Virus record (IMG/VR): IMGVR_UViG_3300046538_000183
Location: 1-27,917 of that record
Source: a virus
Direction: 5' to 3' (one strand)
Length of the DNA stretch: 27,917 bases
Below the pieces are notes generated by a model. The model searched no databases and had not been told where the DNA came from. It saw nothing but the letters and a program-made list of their open reading frames with translations. Both the position numbers and the translations under genes were made by a program. Shown in pieces: positions 1 to 6,182 of this stretch. How positions within the stretch are numbered: position 1 is the stretch's first letter; each line of letters begins with the position of its first letter.

Positions 1-80
1 AACGCCTCCTCAGTCCACTAACTCATTGGGGATCGATGGTCTATGGTTAGGCATCAGACCAAGCCATAGAGGAACTGGAA

Positions 81-269
81 ATGATCGAGCGCATCACTGA
101 GGGATTGGTAGTGCAGGCGGCCAGGGAGTGGGCAGCAAGAAAGAATAAAAGCGATGCGACTGCCGTAGCCAATGCTCAGGAAACGATGGTCGCGCTCAAG
201 GTCAAACTGAGCGATGAGGAGTATGCCCAAGCACTGGCAAAGCTTTATCGCGATTACGAAGAATCGTAA
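81..269 (+). CDS. Small hypothetical protein (62 aa)
   Basis: I do not recognise this gene. The 62-residue product is charged and looks wholly helical, with no membrane segment or motif. A GAGGAA ribosome site seven bases before the ATG supports the start. It lies on the plus strand and converges on the leftward lysis genes, ending 11 bases before the stop of the next gene, so it is outside the leftward operon. The 40 bases upstream hold overlapping short inverted repeats (CTATGG/CCATAG, GGTCT/AGACC) that might be regulatory. Transcription unit and function are unknown. Confidence 0.5.
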   Translation: MIERITEGLVVQAAREWAARKNKSDATAVANAQETMVALKVKLSDEEYAQALAKLYRDYEES

Positions 270-280
270 AGATCGGGTGT

Positions 281-469
281 TCAGCTCACCATGATATTGG
301 TCTGCACCTGGGCGTGCCCGTGCAAGAGAGACACGACCAACCCTTGAGGGAGGCCCGCAGCCTTGGCAGCGTCAATCGCTTTGGCGATGGTGCTATCCAG
401 ATCAGTGATGGCCTGGTTGATGGCAGGGCTCAGCGGCAGTGCGTGATGCAGGCGGGTTACTTTGTTCAT
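281..469 (-). CDS. Small hypothetical protein after the lysis genes (62 aa)
   Basis: Unrecognised 62-residue protein beginning MNKVTRLHHALPLSP, probably mostly helical, with no membrane segment or signal peptide. The reading frame stays open upstream to 586, but the ATG at 469 is preferred because a GGAG ribosome site lies just before it and the upstream stretch overlaps the Rz1 gene. It is the last leftward gene in the window, directly after the spanin pair. A 36-bp inverted-repeat element (484-519) sits 14 bases before its start and has a close counterpart before the O gene, so the two may share control. Confidence 0.6.
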   Translation of the reverse strand: MNKVTRLHHALPLSPAINQAITDLDSTIAKAIDAAKAAGLPQGLVVSLLHGHAQVQTNIMVS

Positions 470-483
470 GCTGACTCCAATGC

Positions 484-519
484 CGCGACACAATTTGCCG
501 AATCGCGAAACGTGTCGCG
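484..519. promoter_or_regulatory. Inverted-repeat element, copy 1 (CGCGACAC-N20-GTGTCGCG)
   Basis: Arms CGCGACAC (484-491) and GTGTCGCG (512-519) are exact reverse complements separated by 20 bases. It lies between the Rz1 stop and the ATG of the 62-residue gene. The same arms with the same 20-base gap occur at 5516-5551 before the O gene, and the 13-mer AAACGTGTCGCGA is shared by both. It may be a protein operator or an mRNA hairpin controlling translation. Confidence 0.55.
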
Positions 520-521
520 AA

Positions 522-794
522 CTACTTGCTCTGACTGCGCTTGATCTGGGCGTCCACCTGGTCGGCACACGTGTCGAGCAGTTCAATGGCTCGATCCTTC
601 AAGGCCCAAACATCACCGTTTAGGCGAAGGTCGGCTTCGTCGGCGGCCACCCGCTCACACGGGATCAGCTCAGGCGCTTCAATTCTTACTGCCTGGGTCT
701 TTGTTACCACTGCCGGCTTTCCCGCGCAGGCCGTCAGGCAGAGGCTGAGCAGCCCAATCACGAACAGGCTTGCTGTTGCGCTTGAGATCTTCAA
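522..794 (-). CDS. Rz1: Rz1-like outer-membrane lipoprotein (o-spanin)
   Basis: The product is a 90-residue lipoprotein that would link to the inner-membrane Rz partner and fuse the inner and outer membranes at the end of lysis. Residues 1-22 form a signal peptide ending in a lipobox, L20-T21-A22-Cys23, which predicts cleavage and lipidation at Cys23. The 3-prime end of the Rz gene overlaps this gene by 116 bases in another frame, the nested arrangement typical of spanin pairs. It is longer than lambda Rz1 (60 residues) and lacks a strong proline-rich tract. The call rests on lipobox plus nesting. Confidence 0.85.
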   Translation of the reverse strand: MKISSATASLFVIGLLSLCLTACAGKPAVVTKTQAVRIEAPELIPCERVAADEADLRLNGDVWALKDRAIELLDTCADQVDAQIKRSQSK

Positions 795-1056
795 AGTCTT
801 TCCTCGCCTTTTTGGCTTTGTCTTCGCTGGCCTTGATTCGTTTGTTCAGGTCTTTCAGGTAGTCAGCGTTTCGCTGGGCTTCGGCCCGTAGCGTGGTGAT
901 GGTGGCCTGGCTCTCGGTGTTGGCCGCGATGGCGTCCTGCTTGCCCTTGGCCTCGATCGTCACCTGCCCTTCGAGCGCGATGACCTGGTAGTGCTGGATG
1001 CCCAGCAACAGGCAGGCAACGAGCGCGATGATTGCTGCAGCGGCAAAGGCCTTCAT
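679..1056 (-). CDS. Rz: Rz-like inner-membrane spanin (i-spanin)
   Basis: A 125-residue type II membrane protein. Residues 3-20 form the single N-terminal transmembrane segment, and residues 27-95 are a charged periplasmic coiled coil rich in Lys, Glu and Ala, as in i-spanins. With Rz1 it would span the periplasm and disrupt the outer membrane after the cell wall is cut. Its ATG overlaps the holin stop by four bases (ATGA, 1053-1056), so the two are translationally coupled. Its distal third encodes the start of Rz1 in another frame. Confidence 0.88.
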   Translation of the reverse strand: MKAFAAAAIIALVACLLLGIQHYQVIALEGQVTIEAKGKQDAIAANTESQATITTLRAEAQRNADYLKDLNKRIKASEDKAKKARKDFEDLKRNSKPVRDWAAQPLPDGLRGKAGSGNKDPGSKN

Positions 1057-1379
1057 AGCGAATCCACCTTGCGACCCAGGAAGCGGGTCACCAGCTCACG
1101 AATGGCTGTGACGCCAAGAAAGCCAATAGCACCACCGGCCGCGACCGAAAGGTTCGATGGCCACTCCATCCAGGCGATAACGCTACTGGCCGACAGGCTC
1201 AGGCCTCCGCAGATCAGCGCTTCGAAGATGATTCGGCGCTTGCTGGTTTCTTTGGCGTCATAGAGCACGCGCAAGAGGGAGATGAGGATCGCCATAATTG
1301 CGCCCTGCCAAAGTGGATTGCTCAGGGCCACCCAGATAGCGGCCCACGTGTCCGGGTTCTTTTCGGGCATGAGCTTCAT
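1053..1379 (-). CDS. Phage holin, lambda-family-like
   Basis: A 108-residue inner-membrane protein with three hydrophobic segments at about residues 23-41, 51-70 and 76-93 and a charged C-terminus (ITRELV-type tail ending RKVDSL), as in class I holins. Holins form the timed membrane lesion that triggers lysis. The ATG at 1379 follows a strong GGGAGG ribosome site. The frame is open further upstream into the terminator at 1467-1493, so the shorter start is chosen. It heads a holin-Rz-Rz1 cassette. No endolysin gene is present beside it or elsewhere in the window. Confidence 0.82.
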   Translation of the reverse strand: MKLMPEKNPDTWAAIWVALSNPLWQGAIMAILISLLRVLYDAKETSKRRIIFEALICGGLSLSASSVIAWMEWPSNLSVAAGGAIGFLGVTAIRELVTRFLGRKVDSL

Positions 1380-1466
1380 CCGATGTCCTCCCTTGCGGGG
1401 AGCGTGATAGGTCCGACTCCAGCAGCACTCCCAGCTCAGAGCGATGGGTGTGGTGGAGCCGAAAAC

Positions 1467-1493
1467 GAAAAAGCCCCGCACAATGGCGGGGCT
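1467..1493 (-). terminator. Rho-independent terminator, leftward
   Basis: Read leftward, AGCCCCGC, a short loop and GCGGGGCT are followed by five T. It lies after the stop of the 1509-1982 gene and 88 bases before the holin start. Lysis genes would therefore need antiterminated readthrough or their own promoter. Confidence 0.85.
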
Positions 1494-1508
1494 CATGAAA
1501 ACATTACT

Positions 1509-1982
1509 TTATGGGCGGCGTTGAAAATGCCCTTTGAGCAACTGAAATACTGCCTCGTAAAGAGGCGTGAAATCAGCGGCTCCAATCTCACCTGCAATGC
1601 TGATTGAGATATCAGTGTCGTCCGAGGCAATTTGATAACCGCCAGGTTCTTTTTTGATATTCAGATTTGTATACAGCGTGCTTTTTGGATAGGTGCGGTG
1701 CGAAAGATCAATCGCAAGGCCGAGGGCAAACTTCAAGGCCGAGTTCTCACTGCGCAATTCGTGAAGGCCTGATTCGATGAACTCACCGTTTTCAAATCTT
1801 GCGATTTTCACGTAAGAGACCATTCCCCCATCATCGCCTTCGTACTCACGCTCAGGTAACTCGAGGTAATTCCCGAATCCCTGCTTGATCAGCGATACAG
1901 TCCGCCTGAGCTCACCCCAGTACTCGCTGACTGCATCATCTTGCTCTTTGTAAAGACCTCTCAACTGCTCAAATCTAGACAT
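1509..1982 (-). CDS. Hypothetical protein in its own insulated unit (157 aa)
   Basis: Unrecognised soluble protein of 157 residues beginning MSRFEQLRGLYKEQ. The N-terminal half is helical and charged; the rest alternates short strands and helices. The ATG at 1982 is preferred over upstream starts because AAGGAAG lies seven bases before it and longer versions would run into the terminator at 2041-2069. Terminators on both sides and base composition visibly richer in A+T than the flanking ninG or holin genes suggest a separately acquired gene with its own promoter (a moron). A weak candidate promoter (TGTGATACT as extended -10) lies just upstream. Function unknown. Confidence 0.7.
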   Translation of the reverse strand: MSRFEQLRGLYKEQDDAVSEYWGELRRTVSLIKQGFGNYLELPEREYEGDDGGMVSYVKIARFENGEFIESGLHELRSENSALKFALGLAIDLSHRTYPKSTLYTNLNIKKEPGGYQIASDDTDISISIAGEIGAADFTPLYEAVFQLLKGHFQRRP

Positions 1983-2040
1983 GTAAATTCTTCCTTGCGA
2001 CTTGGAAGTATCACATTGCCATAACTTAACACCCGAGCAC

Positions 2041-2069
2041 AAAAAAGCCCCGCTATGCAGCAGGGCTTT
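2041..2069 (-). terminator. Rho-independent terminator, leftward
   Basis: Read leftward, AGCCCTGCT pairs with AGCGGGGCT (one G-T wobble) and is followed by six T. It ends the transcript from the antiterminator-position gene (2150-2695) and insulates the next gene. Confidence 0.8.
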
Positions 2070-2149
2070 GCGTGTCAATCCCTAATGCGCAAGATCGACA
2101 GGATGGCTAAATAATCTCTCACTTTCTCACTCAATGCAATGGCTATTTG

Positions 2150-2695
2150 CTACGCCGCGCAACTTTCGATCAAGCCCTCTGCATCCAGCAGTTCCTGAGC
2201 GGCGGAAAGCGCCTCGTTCACCTGGTCATCCAGCGTCTTGCGGATCGACGACCGCCACCGGTACCGGGTTGATTCCGGCTTGCCGTCGTTGTCCCAATTG
2301 ATGATGTCGTACCACGCAGCAGGCAGGACCGCGGCGGAGCGCTTGCCTTCTGCCCCAGCCACTTGCGGGATTGCCCAGGTCAGCACTGCGCACTCACGGA
2401 AGCGTTGCGGCGCTGGCGACTGTGCTGTCTTGATCAGCTCGAGAATTGCCCCATGCTTGCGCTCGTCATGCGTGGAGTACTTCGCGACCAGTGCCCGCCA
2501 GTGCGCAGCCGACAGCGACTTGTGTAGTCGGCCAAACACCCAGCAGTCCGTGAGGAATGCAGCCTCCTTGCCGACGATCTCCCCCTTCTGCTTGGCACAC
2601 TGGACCTTTGGCTCGAAGTCGCAGCCGCCGGCGGAGTTGATGGTTTCGACGGCGAGCGCCCGAACAACTGCGGATACCACGTTACGATAGGTCAT
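2150..2695 (-). CDS. Unknown protein in the position of a late antiterminator (181 aa)
   Basis: A 181-residue soluble protein of no family I can name. By position, directly after ninB-ninG and before a terminator followed by the lysis genes, it sits where lambda-like phages carry the Q late antiterminator, so that role is an inference from context only. It lacks the paired CxxC zinc motif of lambda or P22 Q. Its start overlaps the ninG stop by four bases (ATGA, 2692-2695), so the two are co-translated. The C-terminal 40 residues form a charged helix. Confidence 0.6.
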   Translation of the reverse strand: MTYRNVVSAVVRALAVETINSAGGCDFEPKVQCAKQKGEIVGKEAAFLTDCWVFGRLHKSLSAAHWRALVAKYSTHDERKHGAILELIKTAQSPAPQRFRECAVLTWAIPQVAGAEGKRSAAVLPAAWYDIINWDNDGKPESTRYRWRSSIRKTLDDQVNEALSAAQELLDAEGLIESCAA

Positions 2696-3267
2696 GCTGC
2701 TCTCCCCTTCAGCTCTCTTGTTTTTGCCCGGTAGTCGACGGTCATCGCCTTCAGCTCTTCGATGGTGTACTTCTTCGGCTCATGCGGACCTTCCAGCCAG
2801 TCGACCGCCTCGGCGCCGATCCGCGTCACCAGCGCGATGCGATAATTCACGATGTTCCCGGACAGCTGGGTGTTGCATGGCGAGCATTGCCGGTGACAGT
2901 TCAGGGGCTCGAAGCGCAGCGCCGGATTGCTCCCAACCGTCCGGTAGTGCCCTGCGTCGTACTTGCCCTGGTGGTGCCGGCCGCAACTGATGCACGGCAA
3001 CTCGGCGTCCCGTTCGCGGACCCAGGCATTGAAAGCGACCTGCGTGTCCTTGAGGTGATCCGCCCGGCTCTTCAGCTTCTCTTTGCGGACCTTGATCTCT
3101 TTGCGCTCGATCTGGGCCAGCGACTTGCGCGCCCTCTCCCGGTTCACATCCTTGATGGCCAGGCCGCACTTTGGGCTGCACACGGCCTGACCCAGGCGCT
3201 GCGGCGGGAAGCTGACGCCGCACGCCGGGTTCTTGCACTTCTTCGGCTTGGGTTGTTTGGCGATCAT
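2692..3267 (-). CDS. ninG: NinG-like recombination protein
   Basis: A 191-residue protein of the NinG/Rap family, which in lambda acts on recombination intermediates in the RecBCD/Red pathways. Visible features are an N-terminal zinc cluster (Cys11, Cys16, Cys30, Cys34), a highly basic coiled middle (about residues 44-75) and a C-terminal zinc/HNH-like region with CISCG, DAGHY and CHRQCSPCN, the family's usual order. Length fits the family. It overlaps ninB upstream and the antiterminator-position gene downstream by four bases each. Confidence 0.93.
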   Translation of the reverse strand: MIAKQPKPKKCKNPACGVSFPPQRLGQAVCSPKCGLAIKDVNRERARKSLAQIERKEIKVRKEKLKSRADHLKDTQVAFNAWVRERDAELPCISCGRHHQGKYDAGHYRTVGSNPALRFEPLNCHRQCSPCNTQLSGNIVNYRIALVTRIGAEAVDWLEGPHEPKKYTIEELKAMTVDYRAKTRELKGRAA

Positions 3268-3734
3268 GCAGCCTCCTTGCTGAGCAAATCGGTGAAGACC
3301 ACACCCTGGCCAGTGAAGAACGTGGCGATGCGGTCGGTGTACTGGACGCCCTGGGCGCGATTGAAAAGGCTGGTAACCGGAAAGCCGTCAGGGCCGAACA
3401 GCTTGCATTCACCCATCATGGCCAGCTTCTCCTCGTAGGGCAGATGGCGCATGACCCGGTACCACGCAGCTTGGAACCCTGAGTCCTCGTTCAGGAGGAT
3501 CTGCACGCCGAAGTGCAATTTGCAGTAACGGCGCGCATCGGCCGCGTCGCCGATCTGAGTCATCTCAGCGATGCGCTTGTACATTCCGAACCACAGGGCG
3601 TTCTGGTCGAGCGTGCGGTCCTTGCCCGGGCGAAGGGAGACAACGACGAACTTCTTGTCGCGGTACATGGTGGTCAGGCAGGTGATGGCCTCGGAGAGCT
3701 TGGCCTGGCTGTTAACGCTGATTTTGTCGCTCAT
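3264..3734 (-). CDS. ninB: NinB-like recombination protein
   Basis: A 156-residue NinB (Orf) homologue. In lambda this single-stranded DNA-binding protein substitutes for RecFOR-type mediator functions. Recognisable family features are the early beta region ending in VVSLRPGKDRTLDQNALWF, the aromatic ARRYCKLHFGVQIL helix, and length. The ATG overlaps the TGA of the 31-residue membrane gene (3731-3734), and its stop overlaps ninG, placing it inside a coupled replication-recombination operon. Confidence 0.9.
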   Translation of the reverse strand: MSDKISVNSQAKLSEAITCLTTMYRDKKFVVVSLRPGKDRTLDQNALWFGMYKRIAEMTQIGDAADARRYCKLHFGVQILLNEDSGFQAAWYRVMRHLPYEEKLAMMGECKLFGPDGFPVTSLFNRAQGVQYTDRIATFFTGQGVVFTDLLSKEAA

Positions 3735-3826
3735 GCCGTCACCGCCATTGTGATCAGGACGCAGAACACGCCGATGGCAAAGCCGGCAAAGGTACAGGCC
3801 AGTGTGTTTGCGGATTTAGGAATCAT
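3731..3826 (-). CDS. Very small membrane protein (31 aa)
   Basis: A 31-codon frame that begins on the last base of the dnaC-like stop codon (TGATG) and ends overlapping the ninB start (ATGA). It is preceded by a near-perfect AAGGAGG ribosome site. The product is a positively charged N-terminus followed by about 24 hydrophobic residues (TLACTFAGFAIGVFCVLITM), that is, one transmembrane segment. Perfect packing between two core genes plus a strong ribosome site argue that it is translated. Function unknown. Confidence 0.75.
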   Translation of the reverse strand: MIPKSANTLACTFAGFAIGVFCVLITMAVTA

Positions 3827-4632
3827 CAGAAACCCTCCTTGCCGCGCTGAGATTCCCACTCGAACGGAATGACGATCACCCCGCCCTCCCGCAGACGATC
3901 TGCACACCGCTCGCCGATGGCTGCCGGCAGTGCCTTGGCGTCCAAGTTCGAAACGATCACCGTCGGGCGCTGCTCCTCGTAACGGCCGTTGATGATTGCG
4001 AACAGCGTGGTCAGCTCGAAGTCGCTGGGCTTTTCCTTGCTGACGCCGATCTCATCGAGGATGAGCAGCGACGGGCTGATGAGGCTCGATAGGATCTGGC
4101 TTTCACTCTGCTCGCTGGTCCGGTCGTAGCTGGCGCGAATGGATTGCAGGACCGAGCCGACAGTGCGGTACACGGCGGTGGCGCTCGAGCGGGCCATGAT
4201 CTCGTTCGCGATCGCCACGGACAGGTGCGTCTTGCCAGTGCCAGGCTTGCCCAGCAGCAATAGGCAGCGGCCCGACTCGGCGATCTGAGAGAACTCGGCG
4301 GCGTACCGGCGGCAGGTGTTCAGCGCTTTCTGCTGCTCTGCGGTGGTGGCCACGTAGCCTTCGAAGGTTTTGCGGGCGAAGCGCTTCGGGATCAGCGCCG
4401 AACCAAGCTTGCGCTCCATGGCCATGCGGAGCATCAGCGCCTTGCTCTGGCGCTCAGATTCTTCCGTCGCTTCCTGGGCGATTCGGGAGCACTCAGGGCA
4501 GCCGGTCTTCAGCTCGCGGCCGATGACCGAGAAAATCTTCTGCTCGAACTCACCGTGGGTTTCGCAATCGGCGGGCTGGATGCGAGTTCCAGGCGGAAAC
4601 TCAGGGGTCGTTTGTACTGGCTCAGAATGCAT
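3826..4632 (-). CDS. dnaC: DnaC/IstB-type helicase loader (lambda P analogue)
   Basis: A 268-residue AAA+ ATPase that would load the host DnaB helicase at the phage origin. Walker A is GKPGTGKT (residues 128-135) and Walker B LLILDE (189-194); DIR-type arginine and sensor motifs follow (SNLD near 228, CADRLREG near 242). The N-terminus carries a possible zinc site (Cys23, His26, Cys45, Cys48) not found in E. coli DnaC. It overlaps the O-like gene by 11 bases, so initiator and loader are coupled, as lambda O and P are. The family is secure; interaction with DnaB is inferred. Confidence 0.92.
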   Translation of the reverse strand: MHSEPVQTTPEFPPGTRIQPADCETHGEFEQKIFSVIGRELKTGCPECSRIAQEATEESERQSKALMLRMAMERKLGSALIPKRFARKTFEGYVATTAEQQKALNTCRRYAAEFSQIAESGRCLLLLGKPGTGKTHLSVAIANEIMARSSATAVYRTVGSVLQSIRASYDRTSEQSESQILSSLISPSLLILDEIGVSKEKPSDFELTTLFAIINGRYEEQRPTVIVSNLDAKALPAAIGERCADRLREGGVIVIPFEWESQRGKEGF

Positions 4633-5485
4633 AGCTACCGTCCTCCCGCTGAATCAGTCCGTCGGTGTAGTTGCGGTCAGCGAAGCCAGTGTGACGGGAC
4701 TGAGCGGCCGGTGCCGGGGCCGACTCAGCCATGCGCTTGATCACCCAGGACGCCTTGAATCCCTGCCACCCAGAAGTCAGGGCTTCGGTGATTGCGTCGG
4801 ATGCCGAGATTCCAGCATCGGCGCACTTGACCAGTTCAGCGTTGACGGTCGACCAGACAGTGGCGGTTACGGCGGCGCGCTTGGCCTTGCGCTGGGTCAG
4901 CCAATCGGCCAGCAGTTGCTCAGGGACGTTGTGCGGGTTGTCGGCCAGCAGCTGGGTCATGCCGAACGGAGCCTTGCGATCAGGCTTCGGTTGTTCCGGT
5001 TGCTCTTGGGGCGGATTAATCTCTTCCGAAGGAAGAGTTAATAGGGGTTCTTTCTTTGTATAAAGAAGGCAAGTTGCCGTTTTGGTCTCACTCGCATCAG
5101 GTCTCAGTGAGACGATTTGGGCTGAGTGAGACGATTTGGTCTCAGTGAGATTTACAGGTTTTTCCTCATAGAAGGACCACTCGCGAATAGGGGAAATCCC
5201 GATATCACCTCGGCTCCCCCCTACACGAAAAATGATTCGACGCTCAAGGAGATGACTGATCGCTTTCGACGTGACGTCTCGGCGCATGTTGGTCTGCTTG
5301 CCGATATCGTCGGCGGTCAGGCGCTTGGTTTCGAGTTGATAGCCGATGGTCTGCCGTGCAATGGCCATGAGAACGCGCAGTTCGCGCGCTGGCAGGTCAA
5401 CCGTAGCCAAAGCCTCCATCAGGCTGTTGTCCATACGGGTGAATCCCCTGCTGCTGTTCAGCTGGATGATGTTGTCGGGGGTCAT
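4622..5485 (-). CDS. O: Phage replication initiator, lambda O-like
   Basis: A 287-residue origin-binding protein. Residues about 10-105 form the winged-helix domain of the phage replication protein O family (FTRMDNSLMEAL, ARELRVLMAIARQTIGY, DIGKQTNMRRDVTSKAISHL). Residues 110-175 are a low-complexity linker whose DNA carries four iterons and an AT-rich tract, and residues 180-287 are the helical C-terminal part expected to contact the helicase loader. AGGGAG lies before the ATG at 5485. Gene layout, internal origin and the following dnaC match lambda O-P. Confidence 0.92.
   Translation of the reverse strand: MTPDNIIQLNSSRGFTRMDNSLMEALATVDLPARELRVLMAIARQTIGYQLETKRLTADDIGKQTNMRRDVTSKAISHLLERRIIFRVGGSRGDIGISPIREWSFYEEKPVNLTETKSSHSAQIVSLRPDASETKTATCLLYTKKEPLLTLPSEEINPPQEQPEQPKPDRKAPFGMTQLLADNPHNVPEQLLADWLTQRKAKRAAVTATVWSTVNAELVKCADAGISASDAITEALTSGWQGFKASWVIKRMAESAPAPAAQSRHTGFADRNYTDGLIQREDGSYAF
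5015..5156 (-). other. Putative replication origin inside O: four iterons plus AT-rich tract
   Basis: Copies of GGTCTCAGTGAGACGATTT start at 5100, 5119 and 5138, an exact 19-base period; a diverged copy starts at 5084. Each contains the near-palindrome TCTCAGTGAGA. Downstream in the leftward direction, 5015-5080 is AT-rich (repeated TTCTTTC/TAATC-type runs) and could be the unwinding element. Iterons beside an AT-rich tract in the middle of the initiator gene are the lambda ori design. The DNA also codes for the O linker, where sequence change is tolerated. Confidence 0.8.
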
Positions 5486-5592
5486 TGCTTGACTCCCTGA
5501 GAACGAGATTTGAGGCGCGACACGTTTTCGGAATTAACAAAACGTGTCGCGACATGGTTCGGGGTATTGCTTGAATTGGGTTGGCTCTGCAT
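5482..5592 (-). CDS. Possible small ORF coupled to O (36 aa)
   Basis: A 36-codon frame whose TGA overlaps the O ATG (ATGA). GAGGT lies five bases before its ATG at 5592, and an in-frame ATG also occurs at 5604. The product is polar and basic (ends SRSQGVKQ) with no domain. The frame runs across the inverted repeat at 5516-5551, so translation here would open that hairpin and could control O. It may be a leader peptide or a chance frame; evidence is the overlap and ribosome site only. Confidence 0.4.
   Translation of the reverse strand: MQSQPNSSNTPNHVATRFVNSENVSRLKSRSQGVKQ
5516..5551. promoter_or_regulatory. Inverted-repeat element, copy 2, upstream of O
   Basis: Outer arms CGCGACAC (5516-5523) and GTGTCGCG (5544-5551) with a 20-base gap, identical in design to 484-519. 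Here complementarity extends inward to 13 base pairs (to GTTTT/AAAAC), leaving a 10-base loop, so the mRNA could form a strong stem 30 bases before the O start. The right arm continues into the palindrome TGTCGCGACA (5545-5554), also found at 8108-8117. Confidence 0.6.
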
Positions 5593-5595
5593 AAT
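5567..5595 (+). promoter_or_regulatory. Candidate opposite-strand promoter between O and cII (pO-like)
   Basis: TTGCTT (5567-5572), a 17-base spacer and CATAAT (5590-5595) form a good sigma-70 promoter pointing rightward, against the early transcript. The predicted start is near 5602, 20 bases before a terminator. Read from the sequence; not tested. Confidence 0.6.
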
Positions 5596-5601
5596 CGACC
5601 T

Positions 5602-5646
5602 CATCAAGTAGTAATGAATTAGCCGGGGCGCAATCCCGGCTTTTTT
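5602..5646 (+). ncRNA. Predicted short antisense RNA, lambda oop-like
   Basis: From the promoter at 5567-5595 to the terminator at 5621-5646 gives an RNA of about 45 bases, antisense to the cII-O junction of the leftward transcript. In lambda, OOP RNA comes from the same place (between cII and O, opposite strand) and lowers cII expression. Here the terminator lies 12 bases short of the cII stop, so base pairing would cover the intergenic part and the start of the 36-residue ORF unless readthrough occurs. Confidence 0.55.
5621..5646 (+). terminator. Rho-independent terminator, rightward
   Basis: AGCCGGG (5621-5627), a seven-base loop and CCCGGCT (5635-5641) followed by five T. It faces rightward although both flanking genes run leftward, so its natural client is the short RNA started at about 5602. 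Confidence 0.85.
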
Positions 5647-5657
5647 GTGTCTGAAAT

Positions 5658-6083
5658 TCAGGCGGCCTTCACCGACTGCTTGAAAACTTCGAGGCTGACG
5701 ATTACTTCCTCAGCCTCTTTGAGCAGGTCCGACTTTTCGCGCGAGCAAACACGGCCATCAGCCTGGGCGTCGAACGCGAGACGGGTCACGTCTGCCAAAT
5801 CGGCGTGCAGGCGAAGCAGCGCGGTGTTCAGGTCGATGCCTTCCGGCTTTTCTTTCGGAATCAGGTCAAAGCCGAAGGACTCGGCCCAGGCTTTCAGCGG
5901 CCGGAAGTCTTGGGTGAACTTCATGATCCGGTGCAGCTCTTCCACGTTCATGCGGTGGGTGTCGTAATCAGGGTTGGCCTTCTGCGAGAGCAGAGTCCGG
6001 GACTTAAAATCGGCACCCTCAGCAATCTTCCTGGTGCCGTGGTCATCGACCACTTCGTAAATCGCCTTCATCAACTCCTGCAT
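5658..6083 (-). CDS. cII: Phage regulatory protein CII (CP76 family)
   Basis: A 141-residue transcription regulator of the phage CII/CP76 type. The N-terminal half carries a helix-turn-helix-like region (about residues 5-60: IYEVVDDHGTRKIAEGADFKSRTLLSQKANP, then MNVEELHRIMKFTQDF) and the remainder is helical. In temperate phages such proteins tilt the decision towards lysogeny. It stands between cro and O as lambda cII does, is preceded by the paired palindromes at 6183-6250, and is followed by the oop-like unit. The target promoter is not identifiable here. Confidence 0.85.
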   Translation of the reverse strand: MQELMKAIYEVVDDHGTRKIAEGADFKSRTLLSQKANPDYDTHRMNVEELHRIMKFTQDFRPLKAWAESFGFDLIPKEKPEGIDLNTALLRLHADLADVTRLAFDAQADGRVCSREKSDLLKEAEEVIVSLEVFKQSVKAA

Positions 6084-6182
6084 GTCACACCTCTGAAATT
6101 GTTACGTGGCCCGATGCCACCTGATCCGCGATCATTCGCTCATCAACTGATCAGGGACGTATCCATGACCTTCTTTTCTTCT

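Noticed and set aside
2780-3412. A 210-codon minus-strand frame with many Arg and Pro
   Set aside because: Overlaps ninG and ninB in another frame on the same strand; these genes have clear family features, the frame has none.
5084-5156. A CRISPR-like short repeat array
   Set aside because: Units are 19 bases, directly adjacent without spacers and inside the O gene; iterons explain them.
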